The position numbers and the translations under genes are program-made. The notes below the pieces were generated by a model, which saw only the letters and a list, made by a program, of their open reading frames with translations, ran no database searches and was not told the DNA's origin. 64,000 nucleotides of DNA from Pontibacter russatus (lineage in GTDB: Bacteria > Bacteroidota > Bacteroidia > Cytophagales > Hymenobacteraceae). Below are positions 42,842 through 51,814 of the stretch, piece by piece (positions within the stretch are counted from its first letter, which is position 1; each line of letters opens with the position of its first letter). Location of the stretch: positions 4,791,001 through 4,855,000 of the forward strand of contig NZ_CP047984.1 of NCBI RefSeq assembly GCF_009931655.1, read 5' to 3'.

Positions 42842-44695
42842 GTGAAAAGGTTTATAACCATATGCCTGCTCCTGCTCATTTGCCATGTGGCGTCTGCGCA
42901 GCACGACCTGTACAAGTGGCAGCTCAGCGGCTATACAGGTATCGCCAACTATATCAACGAGAACAACAGCTCCTCTGACTATTTTAAAACAGACGACAAC
43001 CTGCTGCACCGGCTCGAGCTGACCCGCAGCATAGGGAATAGCCTGGGGTTGTCGGTGGGCTACTCTTTGGGAGAGGTAGGGGCGCGCGGTCTGCAGCGAG
43101 CCCTCTTTACGACCGATGTGCACATGGCTGCGCTACGCGCCTATTTTTATACCGATAACGGCTGGATATTCAATGGCTCCGCCCGGGTATCCCCTTATTT
43201 TTTCGGCGGGTATGGCCTTAGCATACTCGAAACGTCCCTTGGCACCACAACAGAAAAGTCGCGCTATGTGTCCGCTATCCCTTTCGGAATGGGCCTGAAA
43301 ATCCGGCTGGCCGAGAGGTGGCAACTCGCTTTGCAAACAGAAGCGGTTTACCTGACAGATCCGCATCTCAAGGGTGCTGCATTCGAACAGAACGACTACA
43401 ACAGCACCTATATACATACTGGACTAACCCTTGGCTACAGCTTCGGCTTCAGGAAATCAAGTTTCAAAGCCCCCCGGTTTTACTCAAACAATGTAGCGCT
43501 GCTACAATCGGTGGAGGGGCAAGAACAGCCGAGGCAAAACGTGCTGGAGGCGATGCTGAAGCTGGAGCCCAAGGAGGTTCAGCTGATCAGTACACAGGAT
43601 ACAGTAAACCTGGCGGCACAGCAGGAGATCACGCAAAGAGCGGTTTACGCACCTGCTGACACGCTCAGTACCAGAAGCACGGTAATGGAAGCCGATAGCA
43701 GCACTCAGATCAGCGAACGCCGGTTGGTGCCTGCCGCCCCGACCCGAACCCAGGACACGACTTCAAGCCCTATACAGACGAGTACTTCTGCCGAAACAAA
43801 AGTTCCCCGTGATTCAGTTGTGGTTGGAAACGATGTAAGGGAAGTACAGCACGCACCGGCCGCAGTGCAGCGAAGTGCCGTGAGCACCGATACAATAGCC
43901 CGGCAGCAAGCTGCAATTGCAACACAGCAACGTGTACAGAAGCAGTCAACTACCCCCGCGCCGAAAACAACGCCCGTTGGAACAGAGCAAAGCGCCCAAG
44001 CCATAACCTTGGAAACAGCGCGTGTAAAAGAGCGGATTGTATATGTGCCTACAAATACTAAGCCTTCGCCTGCACAAAGAACAGGCGCTGAAGCGGCAAG
44101 GCTCCGTTAGGAAAGGCAGCGGCTCACCTTTGTGAATGCCGAGAACAGGAGGCTCCAGGGCAGGATCGACTCGCTTCAGGCAGCACCGCCGACCGGCGAT
44201 ACCCTGAGAGCAGGAGCAGCGGCGGTGGTAGACACCAGCATGGTGCGGTACCTGCAGCAGCAAGCCGCTCTCAACGACAGCATGCTGCTGCGCCTCACCC
44301 AGTACGAACAGGAACTGGCCCTGTCAAACAGTTCAAATGCCGCCCCGATTAGTGCTCCGGCTGAAGTAGCGAGGAAGGGCTACACCACCACGGTCTTTTA
44401 CCCGATTAACGCACACCGTGTGCCTACGGAAAGCCTGCGGGATTTAAACCAGGTTCTGCAAACGCTGCAGCAAAACCCGGGACTGCGTGTGAGGCTCACC
44501 GGCTATACCTCCCAGTCTGGCAACCCCTCCTATAATAAGGCGCTAAGCCGCAGACGGGTAGAGGCGCTGGCAGATTTGCTGACGTTACAGGGAATAGCGA
44601 AGGAGCGGATCAGTATGCAGTACCTGGGTGATGAAAAAGCCTCGCAACAGGAAAACCCGCTAGACCGAAAAGTAGACCTTGATATTCATGAATAA
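42842..44695 (+). pseudogene. OmpA-family protein with an in-frame amber stop
   Basis: One reading frame broken by TAG at 44108-44110. Before it: signal peptide (KRFITICLLLLICHVASA) from GTG 42842 (ATG 42818 is the alternative), an eight-stranded-like barrel of about 220 residues, then a P/T/Q-rich linker. After it, in the same frame: helical ERQRLTFVNAENRRLQGRID, then an OmpA peptidoglycan-binding domain (FYPINAHRVP, LRVRLTGYTSQSGNPSYNKALSRRRVEALADLL, DRKVDLDI). The flanking A-A-R-L-R-stop-E-R-Q-R suggests a lost Gln codon. The C-terminal domain is only reachable by readthrough or re-initiation at GTG 44132. Confidence 0.82.
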
Positions 44696-45314
44696 AAAAT
44701 AACTTAACAGGACAAGCCGTGAATAATACCCATTCCCCTTGCTCGCACTATCTATTGGTTTCATGACGAGGCAGCGTATTTCGTATCAAAATTCCGCGAT
44801 ATGATGCTACAGTTTTTCGGAGGCGCTGTTACATGTCTAATGGCCAGCCGCTTAAAGAAGGCATCAAATGCATGTCTGCTCATCGTAGTCAAATTTTAAA
44901 CTTCTATTTAAATCGCCCATCATAAACACTCCTGTCAAATGTTGCAAGTTCACCCGTTACCTGCTCAGTGTCGCGGAAGCCTGAATGCGGACCACACCAG
45001 CCTCTTGACGGCAGGCCTGCAGCCGGCCATCAGGTACTCGAACTGGAACTGCTTGCCGCAACACCTGCACAGAAAGTTCTGCCTGCCCGTGCGCTATACG
45101 CCGTTTTTCACTACTTTGACACTGTGGCAGTAGGGGAACAGTTATCTCGCGCATAACTTCCTGCTAACACCCTTGCTGCCGTACCTATTCCCGCATCATA
45201 CATGATATACCACCATCTAACTTTTATATAAAGGACTGATAAACTAAGTCTTTTATTATATCAGGAAAGACTATTCACAGAAAAATAAAATAAAATGGTA
45301 CACCAAGTTTTACT
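44696..45314. other. Gap containing an IS1 remnant
   Basis: About 620 bases; only the transposase fragment at 44965-45141 is recognised. Confidence 0.6.
44965..45141 (-). pseudogene. Remnant of an IS1-type transposase, zinc-finger N-terminus
   Basis: Read leftward, the frame gives FPYCHSVKVVKNGV, a TAG, then RTGRQNFLCRCCGKQFQF and EYLMAGCRPAVKRLV, then TGA. The pattern C-x2-C...NG...G-(R/K)-Q-N-(F/Y)-x-C-x2-C-x-(K/R)-(Q)-F is that of IS1 InsA. It has no start codon, an internal stop and no downstream catalytic part. Confidence 0.7.
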
Positions 45315-46394
45315 ATGACCCAACCTGACCCCTTTTATAAGAAAATAACGATTATCTTGTTTGGATTGATCCTTTTTGTTTATGTCCTGTCAATGCTGGC
45401 CGATATTTTAATCCCGCTGGCTTTTTCAGGGCTAATTGCCATTCTGCTTAATCCGCTGTGCAATCAATTTCTGATATTAAGGATACCAAAAGTGCTATCG
45501 ATTCTGCTGACGCTGCTGATAGCTTTCATATTGTTGGGAGGCCTCTTCTACTTCCTCTCTTCCCAAATTATTCAATTTGGCGAAATGATCCCCCAGCTGA
45601 AATATAAGCTTGCACAGCTACTCACTGATTTACAGCAGTATGTGGAGCACACTTTCGGGATTTCAATCCAAAGGCAAACGCAACTATTAAAAGAAACAGC
45701 TACGGGCAATAGAGCTTTGGTTAGTCAGACGGTAAGCGGCGCGTTAGGTGTGTTTGGCCTGCTCTTTTTAATGCCGGTATATGTTTTTTTGCTCCTTTTT
45801 TATAAAACCTTGATCCTGAACTTTCTCTTTGAGGTATTTGCCAGAAAAGACTCTCAATCAGTGGCTGACATTCTTCAAGAAACAAAGAGTGCCATCCAGA
45901 GTTATGTTGTGGGCCTATTGATAGAAGCATCTATCGTAGCCGTACTGAATGCTACCGCTTTGATAATTTTGGGCGTTCCATATGGTATCTTGCTTGGAGT
46001 GATAGGTGCCATCCTGAACATGATCCCATATATTGGCGGATTGATAGCTATTATATTACCGGTGCTGATGGCTACGGTAACCAAGGATGGGTATACCACC
46101 CAGTTAGGCATTGTCGGCGCTTATGCCGTCATTCAATTTATTGACAACAATATCCTGGTTCCCCGGATTGTTTCCTCCAAGGTACAAATCAATGCTTTAG
46201 TCTCCATCATAGTAGTATTATTAGGGGGAGCGTTATGGGGAGTAGCGGGCATGTTTCTGGCAATTCTCTTCGTCGCCTTTTTAAAAATAATTTTTGACCG
46301 CATCGGTGTTCTGAAACCTTGGGGGAAGCTTTTGGGATACCAGGTGCCCCCCCATCATAGACGACGGAACGGAGAAACATCGAAGGTTAAATAA
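45315..46394 (+). CDS. AI-2E family (YdiK/PerM-like) transporter
   Basis: 359 residues with about seven or eight membrane segments. An N-terminal pair (IILFGLILFVYVLSMLADILIPLAFSGLIAILL) is followed by an amphipathic middle region of about 100 residues and a C-terminal set with GVIGAILNMIPYIGGLIAIILP and GGALWGVAGMFLAILFVA, the family signature. Proteins of this family export small solutes or Na+/H+. The autoinducer label is historical. Neighbours give no clue. Confidence 0.92.
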   Translation: MTQPDPFYKKITIILFGLILFVYVLSMLADILIPLAFSGLIAILLNPLCNQFLILRIPKVLSILLTLLIAFILLGGLFYFLSSQIIQFGEMIPQLKYKLAQLLTDLQQYVEHTFGISIQRQTQLLKETATGNRALVSQTVSGALGVFGLLFLMPVYVFLLLFYKTLILNFLFEVFARKDSQSVADILQETKSAIQSYVVGLLIEASIVAVLNATALIILGVPYGILLGVIGAILNMIPYIGGLIAIILPVLMATVTKDGYTTQLGIVGAYAVIQFIDNNILVPRIVSSKVQINALVSIIVVLLGGALWGVAGMFLAILFVAFLKIIFDRIGVLKPWGKLLGYQVPPHHRRRNGETSKVK

Positions 46395-46553
46395 CGCTTT
46401 CCGCTATATGCTGCTTAGTTCCCTGGGAATGAAATAGAATAATGCGAAGTGAGGAATAAAGAAGTGCATCTAACCCCTGTTCAACATAGGATAAGAGCTG
46501 CTGTATAACATGAAAGGCCTCTCGTATAAGAAGCCTCTTGAGGCTGGATACAG

Positions 46554-46802
46554 GTGTACTGGCAGTTGGGGAGAGGTATAGTGGAGAAGCAGCGGGAGGC
46601 GGGCCGGGGCGACGCGCTGATCGAGCAGCTGTCACGGGACCTGAGCGCGGCGTTCCCCGAGAGGAAGTGCTTCTCCAGGACCAACCTCTTCTATGTCAGG
46701 AAGTGGTGCCTGTTCTACGGCAGGGAGCGGTGCCTGTTCTACGGCAGGGAGCGGGAATCAGTCCCACAGCCTGTGGGACAATCAAGCCGGGCGTCCGTGT
46801 AA
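46554..46802 (+). pseudogene. DUF1016 (YhcG-type nuclease) N-terminal remnant
   Basis: The frame reads YWQLGRGIVEKQREAG, LIEQLSRDLSAAFPERK and CFSRTNLFYVRKW, the conserved 'LYWxIG..I...Q....G...I..LS.DL...FP...GFS..NL..MR' pattern of DUF1016 proteins. It then runs into a perfect 24-bp duplication (46706-46753) and stops. The PD-(D/E)xK domain is missing, so it is a relic. Confidence 0.65.
46706..46753 (+). repeat. Perfect 24-bp tandem duplication inside the DUF1016 relic
   Basis: The unit starting GTGCCTGTTCTACGG occurs twice without change (46706-46729 and 46730-46753). It adds eight codons in frame (CLFYGRER twice). Confidence 0.9.
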
Positions 46803-47149
46803 AGCCCGATTTCAGCAATTTCAGCTTGCTGAAAACATTTATAGAGCTTTATACAAGGCAGCGGCTAACTCAGGAGGGGAAAGAGAACGTAGCCCGGCAT
46901 TCAGGTGGCTTTGTAGCTTTATTAGCCGTTTAACAATCCCATGTCATTTGGGAAAGCGATAGACAAGGTGGTGTGGTATTTGTTCTTAATGCTGGAAACC
47001 CTCCAAGTCTGCCGTATATAAAAAGCCTGGGATGAGAGGCTGCAACCGAAAGGTCCGTGGGAGCCGGTATTTCGATGGCGCCCCGCCAGCGAGGCTATTC
47101 CCACACTTGAGGCTGGCGGCAAGGGCTTGACCGATTCTGCTCCCGCCTG

Positions 47150-47539
47150 TTACCCGATGACACCGAGCAGCTTCTCTTTCGTCAGCGGCTTGGGAACGAA
47201 AATCACTGCCGGGTTCACTTTCGCTCTGTCCATGTTTCTGAACATGTGGCTGCTGCTGTTGAGCACCAGCCGCGTGCTGCCGAAGTCAAGGAGCTCCAGC
47301 CTTTCCGCCTCCCGCATGAAGGTCAGGCCGTCCATCAGCGGCATGTCGATGTCACAGATGACGAGCTGCGGCTGCCGCCCGGCCTCGGCGCCCTCCCGCA
47401 GCAAACCCAGCGCCACCGCTCCGTTCGGGGCGGTGCGGACCTCCGCCCCCGGCAGGAGGTTTCCGAGCAGGCGCCCCGTTAAGAACAGGCACGTCCCGTC
47501 GTCGTCCACAAGCAGTATTCTTTTAATCGACTTTATCAT
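47150..47539 (-). CDS. Single-domain response regulator
   Basis: 129 residues from ATG 47539 (an upstream ATG adds an unlikely tail). Receiver residues are D12-D13-D14 in ILLVDDDG, the phosphate acceptor D63 in VICDIDMPLMDG, the serine switch in LVLNSSSH, and the lysine in FVPKPL. There is no output domain. It is near a histidine kinase on the same strand (about 400 bases apart). The pair may act as a relay, but this is only proximity. Confidence 0.9.
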   Translation of the reverse strand: MIKSIKRILLVDDDGTCLFLTGRLLGNLLPGAEVRTAPNGAVALGLLREGAEAGRQPQLVICDIDMPLMDGLTFMREAERLELLDFGSTRLVLNSSSHMFRNMDRAKVNPAVIFVPKPLTKEKLLGVIG

Positions 47540-47723
47540 CTTCACAAATTTATCCCTGCGGTGAGGGCATGCATGCCTCAGCAGCAGGCCCCGAAACGCA
47601 AAACACACAGTACACCTGCGTCAAACCCCGCCCGGTACCCCCAGCGGCACCGGCAACCGTCGTATATATCCGTAGGGGAATTCAGTACTGATACGGCTAC
47701 CGGGAAAATAGAAACACGTAATA

Positions 47724-47912
47724 TTGCCTGTGTCCTTTCTATACGACTATGTCAGCGGGATGGAGGTGCGGCGGCTGGACGCTTTCAGGGCCGCAGAGTG
47801 CCTGTTTTACCTGCACTCCCTGACGAAGGATAACCCCGGCCTGGCCCGGCAGTGCCAGCCGCTCCAGGAGGAGCTGCGGGAACTGCGCGAGGAGAAGCAC
47901 CAGCCTGCCTGA
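47724..47912 (+). CDS. Possible small helical protein
   Basis: 62 residues from a TTG; ATG 47760 gives 50. Sequence GMEVRRLDAFRAAECLFYLHSL followed by a charged helix (QEELRELREEKH) has fair codon use and lies between two regulatory genes on the other strand. No family recognised; may not be real. Confidence 0.3.
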   Translation: MPVSFLYDYVSGMEVRRLDAFRAAECLFYLHSLTKDNPGLARQCQPLQEELRELREEKHQPA

Positions 47913-47946
47913 GGGCGACACGAGAACGGTAAACAAGTATATATAG

Positions 47947-49032
47947 TTATTGCTCCCCCTTGAGATAGACCCTGAAGGTGCTGCCTTCGCCCAGCCTGCT
48001 CTCCACCTCAACCCTTCCCCCTGTGTCCTCCACCATCCGCTTCACGATGAACAGGCCCAATCCTGTGCCTTCCACGTCATTCCTGAGCCGGGCGTGGCGC
48101 TCGAAAATCGCCTCCCGCTTGTCTTCCTCTATGCCCGCCCCGTTGTCGCTGACGGAGAGCAGGGTGTAACCATCTGAAGCCTCGGTCCTGATGAATATCT
48201 CCGGTGCCCTGTCCGGCGCCCTGTACTTGATGGCGTTGCTCAGCAGGTTGTAGACAACGCTCCTGACGTTCCTGCGGGACAGGTTTATCTCAGGTTCGTT
48301 TATTTCAGTCCTTATCTGCGCCCCTGTTTCGTATATCCTGTCTTTCAGGGCCAGCTGGGCGTCCTCTACCATGTTCCCGAAGTTCACCCGCTCAGCCGCC
48401 CTGGCGAAGTCGGTGTCGCTCTCCCCTATGTCGGCAAGCTCCACGACTGTTTTGCGCAGGTTGCTCACCGAAAGACTCAGCATGTCCATGATGGGGCCTG
48501 TGTCTGCTTCTCCGGCACGTGCTCCCTTCAACACGTTCACCAGGCCCTCTATGTTGGAGATGGGGCCTTTGATGTCGTGGGACAGGGAGAAGATGATACC
48601 CTCATACCGCTTGTTGAGCTTCTCATACCGCCTCAGCACATCGATGCGGTCGTTGATGTCGATGAAGGTGATGATGACGCCGTTGGTTCTGTTCTCTTTC
48701 CTGATGATGTAGGGCAGGATGTTCATCTGGTACCACCTCTTGTCGGTGGTCTGGATTTCCTTCTCCAGGTCCCTACTGCTCTTAATCACCTCCTTAATGT
48801 TCTCGATGATGGTGGGGAAGCGGATGTTGCTGGCCACCTCGTCTATGTGCCTGCCTATGTCATCGGCTGAAAGCCTGAAGTGCCTCATGGCGGGGGGGGT
48901 GAACTTGCGGAGTATCATGTCGGCATCGACAAAAAGCTGCGGGATGATGGTGTTGCTGAAATAGTTCTCCAGCTCATCGTTCAGCTCAATCAGCTTTCTG
49001 TGTGCCCGGGTCTTTTTGTGTTGTTGCTCCAT
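47947..49032 (-). CDS. PAS-domain sensor histidine kinase
   Basis: 361 residues from ATG 49032. No membrane segment. The N-terminal PAS domain is of the type attached to CheB/CheR fusions (TIIPQLFVDADMILRKFTPPAM, DIGRHIDEVASNI, GVIITFIDINDRID). The dimerisation helix holds the phospho-His in FSLSHDIKGPISNIEGL, and the ATPase domain has the N box NLLSNAIKY, G1 box SDNGAGI and G2 box GTGLGLFIVKR. A soluble cytoplasmic kinase; signal unknown. Possible partner is the response regulator at 47150-47539. Confidence 0.93.
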   Translation of the reverse strand: MEQQHKKTRAHRKLIELNDELENYFSNTIIPQLFVDADMILRKFTPPAMRHFRLSADDIGRHIDEVASNIRFPTIIENIKEVIKSSRDLEKEIQTTDKRWYQMNILPYIIRKENRTNGVIITFIDINDRIDVLRRYEKLNKRYEGIIFSLSHDIKGPISNIEGLVNVLKGARAGEADTGPIMDMLSLSVSNLRKTVVELADIGESDTDFARAAERVNFGNMVEDAQLALKDRIYETGAQIRTEINEPEINLSRRNVRSVVYNLLSNAIKYRAPDRAPEIFIRTEASDGYTLLSVSDNGAGIEEDKREAIFERHARLRNDVEGTGLGLFIVKRMVEDTGGRVEVESRLGEGSTFRVYLKGEQ

Positions 49033-49451
49033 GGATAAAGATAGCAGAGAAAAAGCACAAGCGCACCAGCGATACGGCAAAATGCTCCTTCGCCTTACAC
49101 AAATAGCTGACCGGGGTAGTAGGAAAACGGCCCGTCCCTTTACACTTCCCGGTCAGGCTTAGATGTATGTACATTCACCGCGTTTTCGGCAGGAAACTCA
49201 GTAACAAATTTAGATCGAGCTGTAGCTATAGATAATAAGTTGCTTTACCAGAACACAATGTGGGCAGGATGCGCCAGAGAGGCAATTTGCGTTCTCTTGT
49301 GTCCCGCAAAAGGCCGAAATAATGAGATGTGGGGTAGTAGCGGTCGAATTGAATGATTTAGTTGAACAAAAGTAGCCTATGAGGAAGCTGCACACGACCT
49401 CTCTCATAGGCCATGTTACAGAAAGCGCATCGAGTTCTTTATCTGAGTGAG
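49033..49451. other. Intergenic region, nothing recognised
   Basis: About 420 bases; an open frame read leftward at 49210-49461 lacks protein character. Confidence 0.5.
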
Positions 49452-50951
49452 TCAAACACACTGCAGCCAGGAGCTGTTCTCTGAAAAGTCAGGGACAACC
49501 TTTACCCGGTTATCAAACTTATAGGAGGAAACCAACGCAGAAACCTCCTGCTTAACTGAGACAATGCAGTTACCAACCAGGTCCTCTCTAAAGCCTTTTT
49601 CCAACAGCCCCAGTACATAGCCCACGGAAACAACCCGACCAAGTATTTTACCCAGATCCACCAGCTTGCGCTGGGTTAGGGCCTCATTGACGGTGAAGCT
49701 TAGCTCCGTCTGAAAGTGCATGCAAGCCTCCGATGTCAGCTTAAGGCTTTTAAGAAAATCAAATAAATGTGCTTGCTTTTGCTTTTTCATCAAGCGGATA
49801 ACCGTATCAGCTATCTGCGTATAGAGCATTTCGTTCGAGCCCTCAAATATCTGAAAAGGCCTGCTGTCTATGATGCCCCGACCACCTATGTGGCTTACCC
49901 TGTAACCGTTGGCCCCCGAGAGCTGCACAAGAATCTGCGCTGACTCCTGCATCAAGTCCGTCACGACTGCTTTCATGCTGTTGGCTTCCAAACTCTCGGA
50001 AGCCAGATTATGGGCAATGCCGCTTACCCCGCTGCTTCTGGCGCACATGGCAGAGCATATAGTGTAGGCAGTCTGTATCCGGGATACTTGAAACTGCACC
50101 TGGTCCATGGCCAACAACCTGCCGCCCCCGACTACCCTACTCTCACAATGGGCAACCGCCTCGTCCAGCATCCGGTGTATGAAGCCCATTCCCATGCCCG
50201 GGAACTGCATCCTGCTTCTGTGCAGAATATCAAGCATCATCTTGATGCCCGTTGTTTCCGGCTGCAGTCTCATTGCGGGAGGAACTTGCAAGTCCAGTTT
50301 GTTCAGCCCATAGGGTATCATGTAGAGTCCCAGGTTATCGTAATACTCCTCCACTACCACCTGTTGGTTATCCTGGGACACGTCACATATGAAGAAGTCA
50401 ATGTCCCTGCTCAGTTCCCCCTCGCCGATCTCCTTCCTGCACGCAATCAGCCAATAGTCCGCCAGGCCAGTCAGCCCTTGCCAATGCTTGGTTCCCTTTA
50501 TTCTGTAGCCGCCATCATATTGCCTGTAGGAGGTCTTCATGTTCAGGGCGTCACTGCCATAGTCAGGCTCAGTGATCATAAGGCCCCCCATATTCCTGTT
50601 ATAAAGGAAATGGTCAAAGATCCCTTTTTTAACCGCCTCATCGGCATACTTGGCTACAGGCTCTAAAAACAGCGCTATATTAATCCCAAAGATCAAGGAA
50701 AGGGGAAGCGACTGGTAAGAGGCTGCCGCTAATACCCCCAGACATTCCTTCACCACACATCCACGTCCTCCATACTCCTCGGGGATCGAGACAGACAAGG
50801 GAGCCTTAGACATGATCCCGCCCATCAACTCCGAGGGTACTCCTCTCTTAACATTCAGGCTATTGGTGGCTCCTTGCTCATGGAATAAATGCTGGAGTGT
50901 AGCTTCGAAATCTTTTATGAAAACAGAGTAATTCATCTTTGTTGGCTGCAT
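49452..50951 (-). CDS. Acyl-CoA dehydrogenase family protein
   Basis: 499 residues, about 100 longer than classic enzymes. Motifs: SVSIPEEYGGRG (N-terminal domain), LMITEPDYGSDALNMKT (the TEP..GSD FAD loop), GYRIKGTKHWQGLTGLADYWLI, and the C-terminal QLSGANGYRVSHIGGRGIIDSRPFQIFEGSNEMLY, which positions FAD. A catalytic glutamate in the usual place is plausible (FEGSNE). It may act on acyl-CoA or, like several longer family members, on another acyl thioester. No beta-oxidation or biosynthetic genes surround it, so the substrate is open. Confidence 0.88.
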   Translation of the reverse strand: MQPTKMNYSVFIKDFEATLQHLFHEQGATNSLNVKRGVPSELMGGIMSKAPLSVSIPEEYGGRGCVVKECLGVLAAASYQSLPLSLIFGINIALFLEPVAKYADEAVKKGIFDHFLYNRNMGGLMITEPDYGSDALNMKTSYRQYDGGYRIKGTKHWQGLTGLADYWLIACRKEIGEGELSRDIDFFICDVSQDNQQVVVEEYYDNLGLYMIPYGLNKLDLQVPPAMRLQPETTGIKMMLDILHRSRMQFPGMGMGFIHRMLDEAVAHCESRVVGGGRLLAMDQVQFQVSRIQTAYTICSAMCARSSGVSGIAHNLASESLEANSMKAVVTDLMQESAQILVQLSGANGYRVSHIGGRGIIDSRPFQIFEGSNEMLYTQIADTVIRLMKKQKQAHLFDFLKSLKLTSEACMHFQTELSFTVNEALTQRKLVDLGKILGRVVSVGYVLGLLEKGFREDLVGNCIVSVKQEVSALVSSYKFDNRVKVVPDFSENSSWLQCV

Positions 50952-51814
50952 AGGTTATTTGGAGTATCTATATCTATAAGGGGCCAGCCGGCAGCATGCC
51001 CTGACGGCTTGTTGCTTTCAGTGTACAAAATGAACCCATTACTAAAATAAGCCCTTCGGTATTCTTATTTACAATTTAAAGATTAAAGTCGACTATAACA
51101 CCCCTGAGATATCATTCCCTTCCTGTTTGAGCCAAACCAGCTGCTAGATGGATTTAGGTGGTGACAGCTTAGGTTAACATATTTCAGGACGGGGTCAAGC
51201 ATTTTCCCATCCCAGAAAACGCCAGAATTTTGAGATGAAAAGAGGAGGTACTAAACTAAAAGGCTTCTCATCATGGGGACCCATCCTTGTTCTATAACGA
51301 TAGTTATGTTATCAGGGTAGTTCATCGAGTCGCTATAGTCCCCGTAGTATCTTACCACTCGGTTTAGAGCCTTTACAGGTTGTCACAAGCCATGGTGGCA
51401 ATGGGAACAACCTGCTTTTTAAAGCAGTAAGTCATAACCGATCTTGCATTTAATGTAACTCCCCTGTTAATGCTTCCCTTGAACTTGGCCTGCACCCTGT
51501 AACTGTTTAATCGATGGACAAAATTAGGATCGGCGTATAGACCAAGTAAGCAACGGCCCCACAGATACCCTCTGGGCCAAGGTGATGCATGCCAGCCTTT
51601 CCAGCATCATGCCGCAGGTGGTGGCCACCTGGTGCGGGCAGACCGCCGAGCAGGTGTGTTATGGCTGCATCAGGTGCTTGACCACTGAGTGAGAAATAAT
51701 AAATGAACCTATGCTGAGGTAAGCCGCGTTACAGTATTGTAAAAAACTTATTTATCTACCTGAAACCAGACTTTTCAGATAGATAAATACCTCCTTCTTT
51801 TCCCTTCCTGAACC
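50952..51814. other. Long intergenic region, possible relic and a regulatory hairpin
   Basis: About 860 bases. A rightward frame at 51531-51692 with no good start (LWAKVMHASLSSIMPQVVA, then CGQTAEQVCYGCIRCL) has protein-like composition and could be a gene end, but I do not recognise it. A hairpin lies at 51750-51790. Confidence 0.4.
51750..51790 (+). promoter_or_regulatory. 17-bp hairpin just upstream of the GT4-GT4 operon
   Basis: TATTTATCTACCTGAAA (51750-51766) pairs with 51774-51790 with one mismatch around CCAGACT. It ends 24 bases before the first GT ATG. It could be an operator or a leader hairpin covering the start region. Confidence 0.5.

Larger units (their letters stand above)
46395..47149. 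other. Gap with a DUF1016 remnant
   Basis: About 755 bases. The DUF1016 fragment at 46554-46802 is the only recognisable coding piece; the rest (46803-47149) holds nothing I can support. Confidence 0.55.

Noticed and set aside
49210-49461. 83-codon leftward frame next to the acyl-CoA dehydrogenase
   Set aside because: Composition unlike neighbouring proteins, and it overlaps the dehydrogenase 3' end.
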